The notes under the pieces: model-generated | Database searches by the model: none | The model's input: only the letters and a program-made list of their open reading frames with translations | What the model was told of the DNA's origin: nothing | In this document: piece after piece, positions 27,303 through 37,300 of the stretch | How the letters are laid out: every line of letters starts with the position of its first letter | Numbering within the stretch: position 1 is the stretch's first letter | Program-made: the position numbers and the translations under genes | Assembly: GCF_009900745.1 (NCBI RefSeq) | Contig: NZ_WXVU01000020.1 | Location: 56,596-120,595 of the forward strand | Direction of reading: 5' to 3' | DNA from: Chryseobacterium sp. c4a | Lineage (GTDB): Bacteria; Bacteroidota; Bacteroidia; Flavobacteriales; Weeksellaceae | DNA length: 64,000 nt

Positions 27303-27806
27303 ATGGAAATTACATCTATACCAGCATTCATTGATTATTATGAAAAAATCAGAGCAAGAACGAATAAGCTTATTGCAATTGTACCTCCTGAGCATCTTGA
27401 TTTTTCTTATAAATCAGGGAAATTTACCATTGGAGATCAGATAAGGCACATTGCAGCAATAGAAAGGTATATGTATGGTGAAACCATTTCAGGAAGGAAG
27501 AGTGCTTATCAAGGTTGTGGAAAAGATCTGGCGGATGGATATGAAAATAGTGTGATATTTTTTAATGAGATGCACCGTCAAACTATAGAAATCATCAAAG
27601 GACTTTCAGATGAAGATCTTAGCCGTAAATGTTTAACACCAGCCAATAACCCTATCTCAATATGGAAATGGCTCAGGGCAATGGTAGAACATGAGATTCA
27701 TCATCGTGCAGAGCTTTATATTTATCTCAACCTTCTGGATATAAAAACACCACAGATCTTTGGCTTTTCAGCGGAAGAAGTACAGGATTTGAGTGTTAAG
27801 CTATAA
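27303..27806 (+). CDS. DinB family protein
   Basis: 167 aa, four-helix bundle of the DinB/YfiT superfamily. The metal-binding histidines are probably in DQIRHIAAIERYMYGE (H about 56) and in the helix MVEHEIHHRAELYIYLNLL (H residues about 137-142), the usual H-x(n)-HxxxH arrangement. Members include thiol-dependent S-transferases (bacillithiol, mycothiol) and DNA-damage-inducible proteins of unknown reaction. Cytoplasmic, monocistronic. Confidence 0.9.
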   Translation: MEITSIPAFIDYYEKIRARTNKLIAIVPPEHLDFSYKSGKFTIGDQIRHIAAIERYMYGETISGRKSAYQGCGKDLADGYENSVIFFNEMHRQTIEIIKGLSDEDLSRKCLTPANNPISIWKWLRAMVEHEIHHRAELYIYLNLLDIKTPQIFGFSAEEVQDLSVKL

Positions 27807-28411
27807 GGATAACAGGTTGGAAGATATTATCATTTAAAAAGATTCTGAAAAAATGATTGCCTGATAATAACCAACACTTATTGAAAAAACTAGAACTTCA
27901 ACAATAAAATAGAATGGCTGTACAAAGCTGGTTTGCAAGTGGTTTTTTTTTAAATACCGTCAAAATAGTTAAATATATCTCTTAATAGTGTAAAAAATGT
28001 GTTTTTTATAAATGTTTTATGTTGTTTATATTATTTTAAAATAGAAGTGATTACGTGGTTTTTTATATCTTAATTCATGGAATTATCTTCAAAAAGTCGT
28101 AGAACTACTACAAATTTTCAGATTGATGCCTTAAAATTTTTTGAATATAAATAACCGCTTTATATTTGTTTTACCATCACACTATAACAAAGTATTATTA
28201 ACGACTAAAATTTACGAGTATGATAGCATTCAAAGAATCATCTTAACATTCAGAAAAGGAAAAGAACATACGCTGTGAAAACAGTATCTGATCCATAATA
28301 CTTCATAAAGCTACCATTTCCATGAGCAAATTTAATTTCAACTGTTTTTCTGAGACTTTTTGTTTCAGGGGTATTTGTTGATGCTGGAAAAGAATAAAAA
28401 ATACTAAGAAT
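27807..28411. other. AT-rich gap before the immunity genes
   Basis: 605 bases with no intact gene. The only coding-like text is on the minus strand at 28250-28390 (PETKSLRKTVEIKFAHGNG), which may be a fragment but has no convincing family match. No terminator or repeat was identified. Confidence 0.45.
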
Positions 28412-28762
28412 ATGGACATTAATCATTTTAAGGAAACCATTAAACCTTTCTTCTGGGTAGAACATAACAATAGTTTTTCGGTATGTCTAGATGTCGGAAA
28501 TTATAAACAGGAGATCTTTGATGCAAGGGCAGATGAAGGTTTTGAAGGGAACGGTTACGATTGGAATTCTTTAGCAAATGTCTTTTTAGATGAGAAAAGA
28601 CCAGATCTCGGTACAAGTATACGATTTGATCCTGAAGGCGGAATGTTTTGCGCTTATTCTTCTGATGAAAATGAATTGAAGGATTTTATACTGGATTTTA
28701 AAAAAGCATGTGAAGATGAAACTCTGATAAAGGATTTATTTTCAAGAGCAGAACTGGATTAA
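28412..28762 (+). CDS. Immunity 51 family protein
   Basis: 116 aa, soluble. Residues match the Imm51 family: KPFFWVEHNNSFSVCLDVG, then IFDARADEGFEGNGYDWNSL, VFLDEKRPDLGTSIRFDPEG and MFCAYSSDENELKDF. Imm51 proteins are predicted to neutralise polymorphic toxins by direct binding. No cognate toxin gene is adjacent, so this is an orphan immunity gene close to the 5' side of the toxin cluster that starts at 29671. It may protect against toxins of other strains. Confidence 0.85.
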   Translation: MDINHFKETIKPFFWVEHNNSFSVCLDVGNYKQEIFDARADEGFEGNGYDWNSLANVFLDEKRPDLGTSIRFDPEGGMFCAYSSDENELKDFILDFKKACEDETLIKDLFSRAELD

Positions 28763-28895
28763 TGTTCGTAATCTATCAGAATATTATGGGAGTGTAAACA
28801 ATGTTGGGGTTGAATGTATTTGTTGTTAAATCACAAAAGAATCAGTAGAGCCGGATTTGGCCAACCTATTTTAAACCAATCTAATAAAAAATAAT

Positions 28896-29390
28896 ATGAA
28901 GAAAATATTTTCAGAACTTAAAGGCTTTGTGATATACAGCCCTGAGCTTTTAGCAAAATATCTCCAAGACCATAATCTGCCGGGAAATAATATCCTGAAA
29001 TATTTTGTTGAGAACGAGCATGGAGATGTCATCACAAGATCCGGAATTGCTATTCCCGTGATAGGAGTGGAAGAAGATTATTATTCATTTTGTATTTCTG
29101 CCAATGAAGATCATATTTTAAGGAATGAGGAAGTGGCAGCACAATCTGATGGCTGGATATTTCAGACTTCCAATAACGAGTTAAGAGTCGTAGGTATTGG
29201 ATATTTAAAAGATATTTCAACCATTAACGATGAAAATAGCATCCGGCTGAATCTTGAAAATGGATGGTTTTCACTAAAAATACGTGCCGGCCATAAGAAT
29301 GGGGAAAAGCTTTTTGAGCTCAATACAAAAAAACAGGATAACAGACCGGATTTTAACGGAGACCTTACTACGACTTACTATTTTAATTAA
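28896..29390 (+). CDS. Hypothetical protein, possible immunity protein
   Basis: 164 aa, soluble, no signal peptide; starts MKKIFSELKGFVIYSPELLA. Mixed alpha/beta character with strand-like segments GIAIPVIGVEEDYYSFCI and ELRVVGIGYLKDI. No family recognised with confidence. Its position between an Imm51 gene and a polymorphic toxin cluster suggests an immunity role, but this is context only. Confidence 0.7.
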   Translation: MKKIFSELKGFVIYSPELLAKYLQDHNLPGNNILKYFVENEHGDVITRSGIAIPVIGVEEDYYSFCISANEDHILRNEEVAAQSDGWIFQTSNNELRVVGIGYLKDISTINDENSIRLNLENGWFSLKIRAGHKNGEKLFELNTKKQDNRPDFNGDLTTTYYFN

Positions 29391-29542
29391 TAAAAATGAC
29401 TTACCATAGCAAGTGTCAAAAGGAAAGAGTAATATGATATTTGCATTTTAATTTTAATAGGCTCCTCAATGTGGAAATTTATATGAGATTTTTCCCTTAA
29501 TATTCCTTATTCATGAGGCTTACATGTAAAAATATTATAAGA

Positions 29543-29622
29543 AATAAGTGCTAATAGGTTGATTTTATTATGTATAGCATAGTTGTTATACGTTTTTAAC
29601 ACTAATTTTATTAGTACTTATT
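29543..29622. promoter_or_regulatory. Long inverted repeat upstream of toxin cluster
   Basis: AATAAGTGCTAATA (29543-29556) and TATTAGTACTTATT (29609-29622) are 14-bp arms complementary at 13 positions, 52 bases apart. A smaller GTATA/TATAC pair lies between them. The second arm ends 23 bases before a -7 promoter element, where an operator or a looping/cruciform site would be expected. Regulatory role is inferred. Confidence 0.45.
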
Positions 29623-29645
29623 CCCTCTATGTGGAATTAAAAATA

Positions 29646-29653
29646 TATTTTTG
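29646..29653 (+). promoter_or_regulatory. Candidate promoter (-7 TAnnTTTG)
   Basis: TATTTTTG matches TAnnTTTG exactly and lies 17 bases before the ATG of the 1560-aa gene, giving a short leader. No strong TTTG is seen at -33. Likely the main promoter of the toxin cluster. Confidence 0.5.
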
Positions 29654-29670
29654 CACGAAACACAATAACC

Positions 29671-32600
29671 ATGGCGAAAATATATTTTATTTTTATTATG
29701 TGCCTTTTTCTTGTTCCTATAAAGGCTCGTGAATACAATAAAACCGATTCCCTTCAATCACACACAAAAAAAACATTTCCCACTAAACCCGCTTCAAACG
29801 TATCCCTATTTCCTTTGGATCAATTCTCAGGGTTCGTCGAAACTGATCCTGAAAACGATAAAGAGATAGGTAAAGCAATGGGTGCTTTTAAAGAACTTGA
29901 AAAAAGCGGAAACTTTACAAGTACGATTAATCCCAATGAGCTTACCGTGTTACCTATCGGACTTAAAGAAAACAAGTCTAATGTAGAATACAGTATTGTT
30001 GTTACGAAGGCTAAATTTACTCCCGAATATGCTATGATTAATGTATATGCAAGAGTAACCACACCACAACAAGGAGCAGAGAACGGGAAGAAAACATTAT
30101 TTTTCGGAGCCGAAGATATTAAGTTATCCTATAGTGGAAAGATCATTGGTGATGCAAAACTTTCGTTATTGGGAGATATCAATATGCCTTTTAACCAAAA
30201 CCAGTGGATGCTTACTCTTGAAGGAGGAAGAATTACTAAAAACGGTGAAAGCATCAATGATAAGACTTACGTTACAATGGATTGTGAGGGGATTAAAGAA
30301 CTCTCTTTAAAAGGGAATGTTCAGATCTCCAGAAATGTGCTTGTGCCCTTAGATAACAAAGGAGCTGTACTTCCTGAAATTGGAAATAATGGTACCAACA
30401 GGGTTCGTGGTGATTTTGCTCTTAAAGCAAGCGACTGGAATGATATTTTGGTGAAAGTGAGCATCAGTCCTTTTGCTATTACTTCTCAGATTAAAAATCA
30501 GGATAAGGGATACTTCTCTTTCTTCGTCAATAATGCTATTTTGGATCTGAGTGACCTGAGAACAGATCCAAGCGTGCAATTTCCTCAGTATTATAATACC
30601 CATGGCTATCTGATTGGCGGGACAGAATCCTGGAGAGGATTATATGTACAGACTTTAAATATCGGCCTTCCCCAAGAATTCAAAACAGAAGATCATATTG
30701 ATACACGCGTTTCTTTTGAAGCTAATAATTTGTTGATTGATTCTTACGGGGTTTCCGGAAGCTTCGCAGCCAATAATATTTTCCCAATAGAGCGCGGGGT
30801 AACCAATAGAGAAAATGCCTGGCGATATTCTTTGGATAAAATAGGAATTGATCTTGCTGCTTCTAAAATTGTAGGGGCAAACCTGGAAGGGAAAATACAA
30901 CTTCCGGTTCAAAAGAATAATGACAACTCTACAAATACCATTCCCAATTATCTAGGGTATAGAGGGGCTATAACAGAAGAACAATATCTGATCTCTGTGA
31001 CAACTCTCAATGATATTAATTTTGATATCTGGAGTGCCAAGGCAACTATTGCAGCCGGTTCTTCCATTGAAATGCGTGTGAAAAATAAAGAATTCCTTCC
31101 TAAAGCAATTCTTAACGGAAGCATGGCTATTGCAGCTAATTCTTCTGCGGATGATAATGATCCTAACAGTAAAAAAGATGCCGATTTTAAAGGAATCGAG
31201 TTTCAGGGACTTACATTACAGACGAAAGCACCATTTGTAACAGTTCAATATTTTGGAGTAAAAGGAGAACAGAAATTAGCTGGTTTTCCGGCAAGTATCA
31301 GTAATATCGTTGTGATCGCAGACGGATCGCGGGCTAATTTAGGGTTTAATGTTACCGTTGGTTTACAGGAAGAACGCTTTTCTGCAACAGGCGGAATGAT
31401 GATTAATGGCTTGATCGTAAGTGAAAATAACAGACAACGATGGAAGTATGATGGGTTTAACCTTACTAAACTGGCACTTAACAATGTAGATATTGGAGTG
31501 GGTAAGATCTCCGGAAGTCTTGAGATCATGCGCAAGGATCCGTTATACGGAAATGGATTTAAAGCTAATCTTAAAGCAGAGATCACATCACTAAGTAAAA
31601 TTACCGTTGAAGTAGCCGCAGCTTTTGGATACAGTACTTTCAGGTATTGGGGATTTGAAGGGTCTGTAAAAGGACTTAGTATTCAGGCTACTGCATTGAA
31701 GATTACCGGGTTTACAGGAGGTGCATTTTATCGAATGATTCCTGATCGTGAACTCACTATGAATCCTACCTATGAAAATAAAGCTTTGGTTCTAAAACCT
31801 GATAATACTGTGGGATTAGCATTGAGAGCTGGTATTTACGGTTCTATTCCGACAAACAAAACCATCGACATCATGGCAGGTTTCAGTATTTCTACGAATC
31901 CTAATGGTGGATTGGCCAATATCGGATTTATAGGTGAAGCTGTAGTAATGGCTGATCTTACAAAGTTAGTTCCTGGAGATGCACTTGCCGGTGTTCAGAA
32001 TAAATTCAAAAAAATGACTGAGAATGTGCAGTTTTTGAATGACCTGAAAAATAATAAAACAGTCAACACATTTCTGGATACAAAGAAGGTTGACGAACAA
32101 TATCCCGTTACCGAAAAAATTGATGGTGCCATCTATGCTAAGTTGGCCATGAACTATGATTTTAACAATAATGTATTCCATGCAAGTCTGGATGTATTTA
32201 TTGATATTGCTAAAGGAATTATCAAAGGAATTGGGCCTAATGGACGTGCCGGATGGGCTGTTGTACATATTGCACCGGATGAATGGTATATGCACATTGG
32301 TACTCCAACGGACATGATCGGGCTTAAAGTTGGGTTTGATAGTTTTTATTTACAATCTTCCAGCTACTTTATGGTAGGAACCCGCATTCCGGGCAGTCCG
32401 CCACCACCGGTTGAAGTAGCAGAAATCTTGGGACTTCAGGTTCAGGATCTTGATTATATGAGCAATCTTAACGCTCTTGGTGATGGAAAAGGTTTTGCCT
32501 TCGGTACACACCTTAAATTTGATACGGGTGATATGACGGCATTATTCCTATATGCACGTTTCCAGGCTGGTTTAGGAACTGATATTATGCTTAAAAACTA

Positions 32601-34353
32601 TGGTGAAGCTAAATGTTCCAATCGTGGTGGAGACAGAATAGGGATTAATGGATGGTATGCGAACGGCCAGGCTTATGTTTATTTACAAGGGGAGCTAGGT
32701 ATTAAAATAAAGCTTTGGTTTATCAAAAAGAAAATTCCAATTATTAAAGCAGGAGTTGCCGCTCTTTTACAAGCGAAAGGCCCCAATCCATATTGGGTAA
32801 GAGGATATCTTGGCGGATATTACAACCTGCTTGGTGGCTTGATAAAAGGTCGTTTTAGATTTAAGATGGAGTTTGGTGAAGAATGTGTTCTTGAAAATTC
32901 ATCAGTGCTTGGCGGTATGAAGATTATTACAGACTTAACCCCGAGAAAAGATGAAACGAACGTAGATGTTTTTGCTATTCCTCAAGCTACTTTTGGCGTT
33001 CGAGTGAACGAACCTATCGTAATTCCTGAAGATGATGGAGATCATACTTACAAAGTCATTGTAGAGAAAATGACCATTGTTGATGATCAAGGTAAAGAAA
33101 TTAAAGGAGTTATAGAATATGCTAATTCTAAAGACTTTGCCAATTTTATTTCTGATGATATTCTGCCTCCTAACAAAACACTGAAAGCAATGGCTCAGGT
33201 AAGTTTTATGGAGAAAAAGAATGGAATGTATGAAATAGTGATGGTTGATGGGCAAAAAGCAGTAGAAATTGAAGAACGTACATTTAAAACAGGTTCAGCA
33301 CCAGAAGCAATTCCTCTGTCAAATATAAAATATGCTTATCCGGTAGCCGAGCAGGAAAACTATTATAAAGGAGAAAGTACCAACGGTTATATCAAGCTAA
33401 AAAGAGGACAAGACTATTTGTTTGATGATCCTAATTGGAGTACTTCAACCGTTTTTGCTGCAGATTCACCAGTAGAAAGTAGTTTCTCTTATAATACTGC
33501 TGATAATATTGTGAATTTCAAAGTGCCGGATCTTGCTAAGCAGAAAGATTATACACTGGCACTGATTGCAAAAAATAAGAACGGATCTAATAGTGCCTCT
33601 GAAAATGATACCGTAGAAAATACAGAGAAAACAGAAGAGGGCACTGATGGCTCAGCAGTTTCTGTAACTACAGAAATTAAAAAAGCTCAAAATCTTTCTA
33701 AAAATGGTGAGATCGACAGGCTTTCGTATGTATTCAGAACCAGTAAGTATAACACACTTTCTGATAAGCTATCTGCTTTGAATTTCAATCCTTTATGGAT
33801 CAAATTAAGTTCCGACGTAGTGACATTGCAGAATAATATGAATGCTGATGAGTATTTTGATGCTACTGAAATTTCAGGTTCAAAATATACTGATAATAAA
33901 CCGTTGATTAATCTTACTGCTTTAATGGAGGATTCTTTTGCGGGTAAATTTAAAGGGCTTTTATACAATAACTATCCATTTGACGGATTAGAATTGAACA
34001 GAGCTGAGAGTGATGATGACTTTACAGGAATTCCGCCTACGAACGCTTTCCCGGTATTTACTTCATATCTGCAATATTTGGGGAATGATAAAGGCAATGC
34101 ATTTTTGAAACAAACTTTCCCTTTCAAATATGACTTATTCAGTTATTATAAAGCGGACTGGTACGAATTGATTTCTAAAGCAGCCTCTAAATATGTAGGA
34201 TCTCCTGAAAACTCGAGGTCTCCACTCATTAATGCTTTACTTGAATCCACGTTTGGAACCATCCCTTCCGTAAAGTATAATGTTAAGGCCAAATATGTTT
34301 TACCGGGAGACAAACAAGGATCAGAAAAACAAATTAACTATAAATTCAAATAA
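29671..34353 (+). CDS. Very large secreted protein, unknown family
   Basis: 1560 aa with a signal peptide (about residues 1-19, ending PIKA). No T9SS sorting domain, RHS core or toxin motif is visible at the C-terminus. The first 850 residues are beta-rich with long runs of alternating hydrophobic/polar residues. About 990-1075 is a Gly/aromatic region with GINGWYANGQAYVYLQGELG and GVAALLQAKGPNPYWVRGYL that resembles amphipathic sheets. About 1100-1330 look like Ig-like domains (PLSNIKYAYPVAEQENYYKG). It is followed after 40 bases by the TANFOR-toxin gene and appears to be the first gene of that cluster. I infer a structural role, perhaps carrying or shielding the toxin protein. No function is proven. 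Confidence 0.85.
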   Translation: MAKIYFIFIMCLFLVPIKAREYNKTDSLQSHTKKTFPTKPASNVSLFPLDQFSGFVETDPENDKEIGKAMGAFKELEKSGNFTSTINPNELTVLPIGLKENKSNVEYSIVVTKAKFTPEYAMINVYARVTTPQQGAENGKKTLFFGAEDIKLSYSGKIIGDAKLSLLGDINMPFNQNQWMLTLEGGRITKNGESINDKTYVTMDCEGIKELSLKGNVQISRNVLVPLDNKGAVLPEIGNNGTNRVRGDFALKASDWNDILVKVSISPFAITSQIKNQDKGYFSFFVNNAILDLSDLRTDPSVQFPQYYNTHGYLIGGTESWRGLYVQTLNIGLPQEFKTEDHIDTRVSFEANNLLIDSYGVSGSFAANNIFPIERGVTNRENAWRYSLDKIGIDLAASKIVGANLEGKIQLPVQKNNDNSTNTIPNYLGYRGAITEEQYLISVTTLNDINFDIWSAKATIAAGSSIEMRVKNKEFLPKAILNGSMAIAANSSADDNDPNSKKDADFKGIEFQGLTLQTKAPFVTVQYFGVKGEQKLAGFPASISNIVVIADGSRANLGFNVTVGLQEERFSATGGMMINGLIVSENNRQRWKYDGFNLTKLALNNVDIGVGKISGSLEIMRKDPLYGNGFKANLKAEITSLSKITVEVAAAFGYSTFRYWGFEGSVKGLSIQATALKITGFTGGAFYRMIPDRELTMNPTYENKALVLKPDNTVGLALRAGIYGSIPTNKTIDIMAGFSISTNPNGGLANIGFIGEAVVMADLTKLVPGDALAGVQNKFKKMTENVQFLNDLKNNKTVNTFLDTKKVDEQYPVTEKIDGAIYAKLAMNYDFNNNVFHASLDVFIDIAKGIIKGIGPNGRAGWAVVHIAPDEWYMHIGTPTDMIGLKVGFDSFYLQSSSYFMVGTRIPGSPPPPVEVAEILGLQVQDLDYMSNLNALGDGKGFAFGTHLKFDTGDMTALFLYARFQAGLGTDIMLKNYGEAKCSNRGGDRIGINGWYANGQAYVYLQGELGIKIKLWFIKKKIPIIKAGVAALLQAKGPNPYWVRGYLGGYYNLLGGLIKGRFRFKMEFGEECVLENSSVLGGMKIITDLTPRKDETNVDVFAIPQATFGVRVNEPIVIPEDDGDHTYKVIVEKMTIVDDQGKEIKGVIEYANSKDFANFISDDILPPNKTLKAMAQVSFMEKKNGMYEIVMVDGQKAVEIEERTFKTGSAPEAIPLSNIKYAYPVAEQENYYKGESTNGYIKLKRGQDYLFDDPNWSTSTVFAADSPVESSFSYNTADNIVNFKVPDLAKQKDYTLALIAKNKNGSNSASENDTVENTEKTEEGTDGSAVSVTTEIKKAQNLSKNGEIDRLSYVFRTSKYNTLSDKLSALNFNPLWIKLSSDVVTLQNNMNADEYFDATEISGSKYTDNKPLINLTALMEDSFAGKFKGLLYNNYPFDGLELNRAESDDDFTGIPPTNAFPVFTSYLQYLGNDKGNAFLKQTFPFKYDLFSYYKADWYELISKAASKYVGSPENSRSPLINALLESTFGTIPSVKYNVKAKYVLPGDKQGSEKQINYKFK

Positions 34354-34365
34354 AGCGTGCTTTAT
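34350..34365 (+). other. Small intercistronic hairpin
   Basis: ATAAAGC-GT-GCTTTAT spans the stop codon of the 1560-aa gene. It is a perfect 7-bp inverted repeat with a very short loop and no T-tract, so it may influence mRNA processing or differential expression of the two large genes rather than terminate. Confidence 0.3.
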
Positions 34366-34393
34366 CTGAGAACTCAATATAAAAACACAGAAC

Positions 34394-37300
34394 ATGATTG
34401 AAGATTGTTTTAAATCATATTTAAAAAGACAGCACTACTATACTAAAGTTATTGCGCTATTTTTATTATTGATTTCAGGTCTTATGCCAGTGAAAGTGAC
34501 GGGACAGCAATATCCTGTGAAGCTGGTTCCTGTTGTTATTCCTCCTTATAGTCTTCGGCTTGCAGATTATGCAACCAGTACAGACAATAAGCTGCAGCTA
34601 CAGGTTTTAATGACTGACCTTCTGGAACCACAGCATCAGACGGGAATTAAATTTTCTCTGGAGGCAGGGCTTAATGCAGTTCCTATTGCAAGATCTAATG
34701 ATTTTGTTGTAGGGCTGAGTCCTTTTATGCTGTATCCGGGAAGTAATGTGACCTTGAGTAATGTAGATTTACGTTCCCTTTTTGAATTACAAAACCTGGC
34801 CGGAATTAATGCAGTGCAATACTCAAAACCTCTGGCAGATGGAGTATATCAGTTTTGCTTTCAGGCATATGATTATTATACAAAGAATAATCTTTCTTCA
34901 AAGACATGTACGTCGGTTTTTATGGTTCAGTATGATCCACCGATGCTTACTCTTCCGCAAAATGCAGAAAAAATACAGGCATTGGCTCCTTATGGTGGTG
35001 GCGGTGGTGTTGTGTTTCAGTGGATGCCACGACAAATTGCTCCGAATACCCGTTATATTTTTACTTTAAAAGAACTTTGGGATCAGGGGCAGAGTCCTAT
35101 TTCCGGCTTTCTTTCAGCTCCGCCACTCTGGAGAGAAGAAACGTATGCCCCTACTTTATATTATGGAATAGATAAAACCCAACTTATGCCAGGCAAAAGA
35201 TATGCTTGGCAGGTGCAGGCAAAATCAGGAAACCCTGTATTGGGAGCCAATTCTACAGATGATAACGGAGTTTATAAGAATAATGGACTTTCGGAAATTT
35301 TCTATTTCGATTATGTAGAGAATTGTGCGGTACCTACTTTGCTTATGGCTAAAAATGCGGGTAAAGGAAGGGTAGAGATCCGATGGAGTCTTGCAGGACA
35401 ACCGGGTGGTTTGTACAATGTTCAATACAGAAAAAAAGGAAGCAGTGCAGAATGGGCTACCCAGCAAAGTTATCAGGCAACAGCAATTCTTACAGGACTT
35501 GAAGATAAGACAGAATATGAGTATCGGGTAGGTACAGTCTGCGGAAGCACTCAAACCTTTGGAGATACCAATCCAACGACTTCAGGAAATAGTGCCGGAA
35601 ATGCCTATAGCTATAGTGGAATTCAGTTTTTCACAACAGACGGCAGTTCTTCAAACAATAATTATCAGTGTGGGATCATGCCGGCAGTGGATATTGCCAA
35701 TAAAAATCCATTGCAGAGCATGCTGGGGAATAATGAAGTATTTACAGCCGGAGATTTCCCGGTAACGGTATTGTCAGCCCAAGGGAGCAATGGTATTTAT
35801 ACAGGAACAGGCTTTATTGAAGTTCCTTATTTAGCGGATACAAAAATCAAGGTAAGCTTTACCAATATCAAGCTTAATACAGATAAAAAACTGATTGAAG
35901 GAACGGTTGAAACCACTTATGATCCGAATGAAACGGCAGTACACTATGCTTCCGGAGGATTAGGAGAAACTTTTGGAGATGCAGGAGTAAAAGAGATTAC
36001 CGTAGATTATACGATTGTAGATATTAAATATACGGCAACACCACCACCGGGAAAAATTACAGTGTATGGTGATTCCGGTAATGGCGGATCTCCAAGCCAG
36101 CAGGATTACCCAGGCGGAAAAGACTATGAGATTAAGGATAAAGACGGAAACATCTGGACGGTAGATGAAAATGGAAATGTTACCAAAACAGGCAAGGTGG
36201 CTGAAGGTGGAGCGTCCAATTCAACCAATACAGACGGCGTTTCAGGAAGTGGAAGTAATGCTGCTGTCAATCAATATACAGCCAAAGGAATCAAAATAGA
36301 ATGGAAAGAAGACGCTGCAGGTAAGTTTGCGTTTGATACACCGGAAAAAACAAAGCTTCCAACATCCAAATATCCTTCTGTAAAAGATGCAGACAATAAT
36401 ACCATATATGTTCCTTATAAGGCTACTGTTAATAAGCAGACGGAATTATTTGACGCGAAAGTAAGTATTTCTGATCCTTCCTTTAAAGATGCAAAAATCA
36501 TCTTTAAAACCTTAGGAACAGGAAAAGCTATTGAAGCTACAGAGGTTAATAAGACAGCCACAGAAAGAAACTATCAGTTAAAACTTCCGGGCACATTTGA
36601 TTATGCAGAGGAAGAGGTGATTGCGGTGCTGATGCCTAAAGAAACAGGCTCAAAACAGAAAGTAATCGGCAGTTTCCGTCTTGTACATCTGAGTCCTGAA
36701 GATATCAATGTGAGTTTGGTTCCGCTGGATGCCGCTTCACAATCTAATCTGCAGGCACAAGGTGCTAAACTGAACCAGATTTACAATAAAATTGGAGTGA
36801 AATTCAATGTTAAGGAAGAACCTATCCTGAATATCAGTTCTATTGTAAGCGGTGATACCATCAACAGTGAAGATTCTGATCTGATGAGTACGTATAGTCC
36901 TCAACAGCAGCAGATCAACGCACTTTATAAAGGTACTGATGCAAGATATGTACTGTTTGTAACAGATAAGAAATCTTCAACCGGACAGAGTGGATATATG
37001 CGCCTGAATGGCCAGTTTGGTTATGTGTATGGAAATACCCCTGCCAAAACAGGAGCCCACGAATTAGGACATGGTGTATTCAAGCTGGAACACCCTTGGA
37101 AAGCCTACGGAACTCCAGAAAAAGGAACGAATCTATTGATGGATTATACTCCAGGAGAAGAACTTTCTCATCTGGAATGGAAGCAGATCAATGATCCGGC
37201 ATTTAAGCTTTATGCGTTCCAGGGACAGAGTGCGGGAGAGTTTTCAGTCACTCAATTGACACCAGAATGGGAGCCATTTAAATTTAGTGGATCTAGTATT

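Noticed and set aside
28250..28465. Minus-strand 71-codon frame before and across the Imm51 start
   Set aside because: Part of it reads like protein, but it overlaps a confidently assigned gene on the other strand and matches no family I know; mentioned only as possible fragment.
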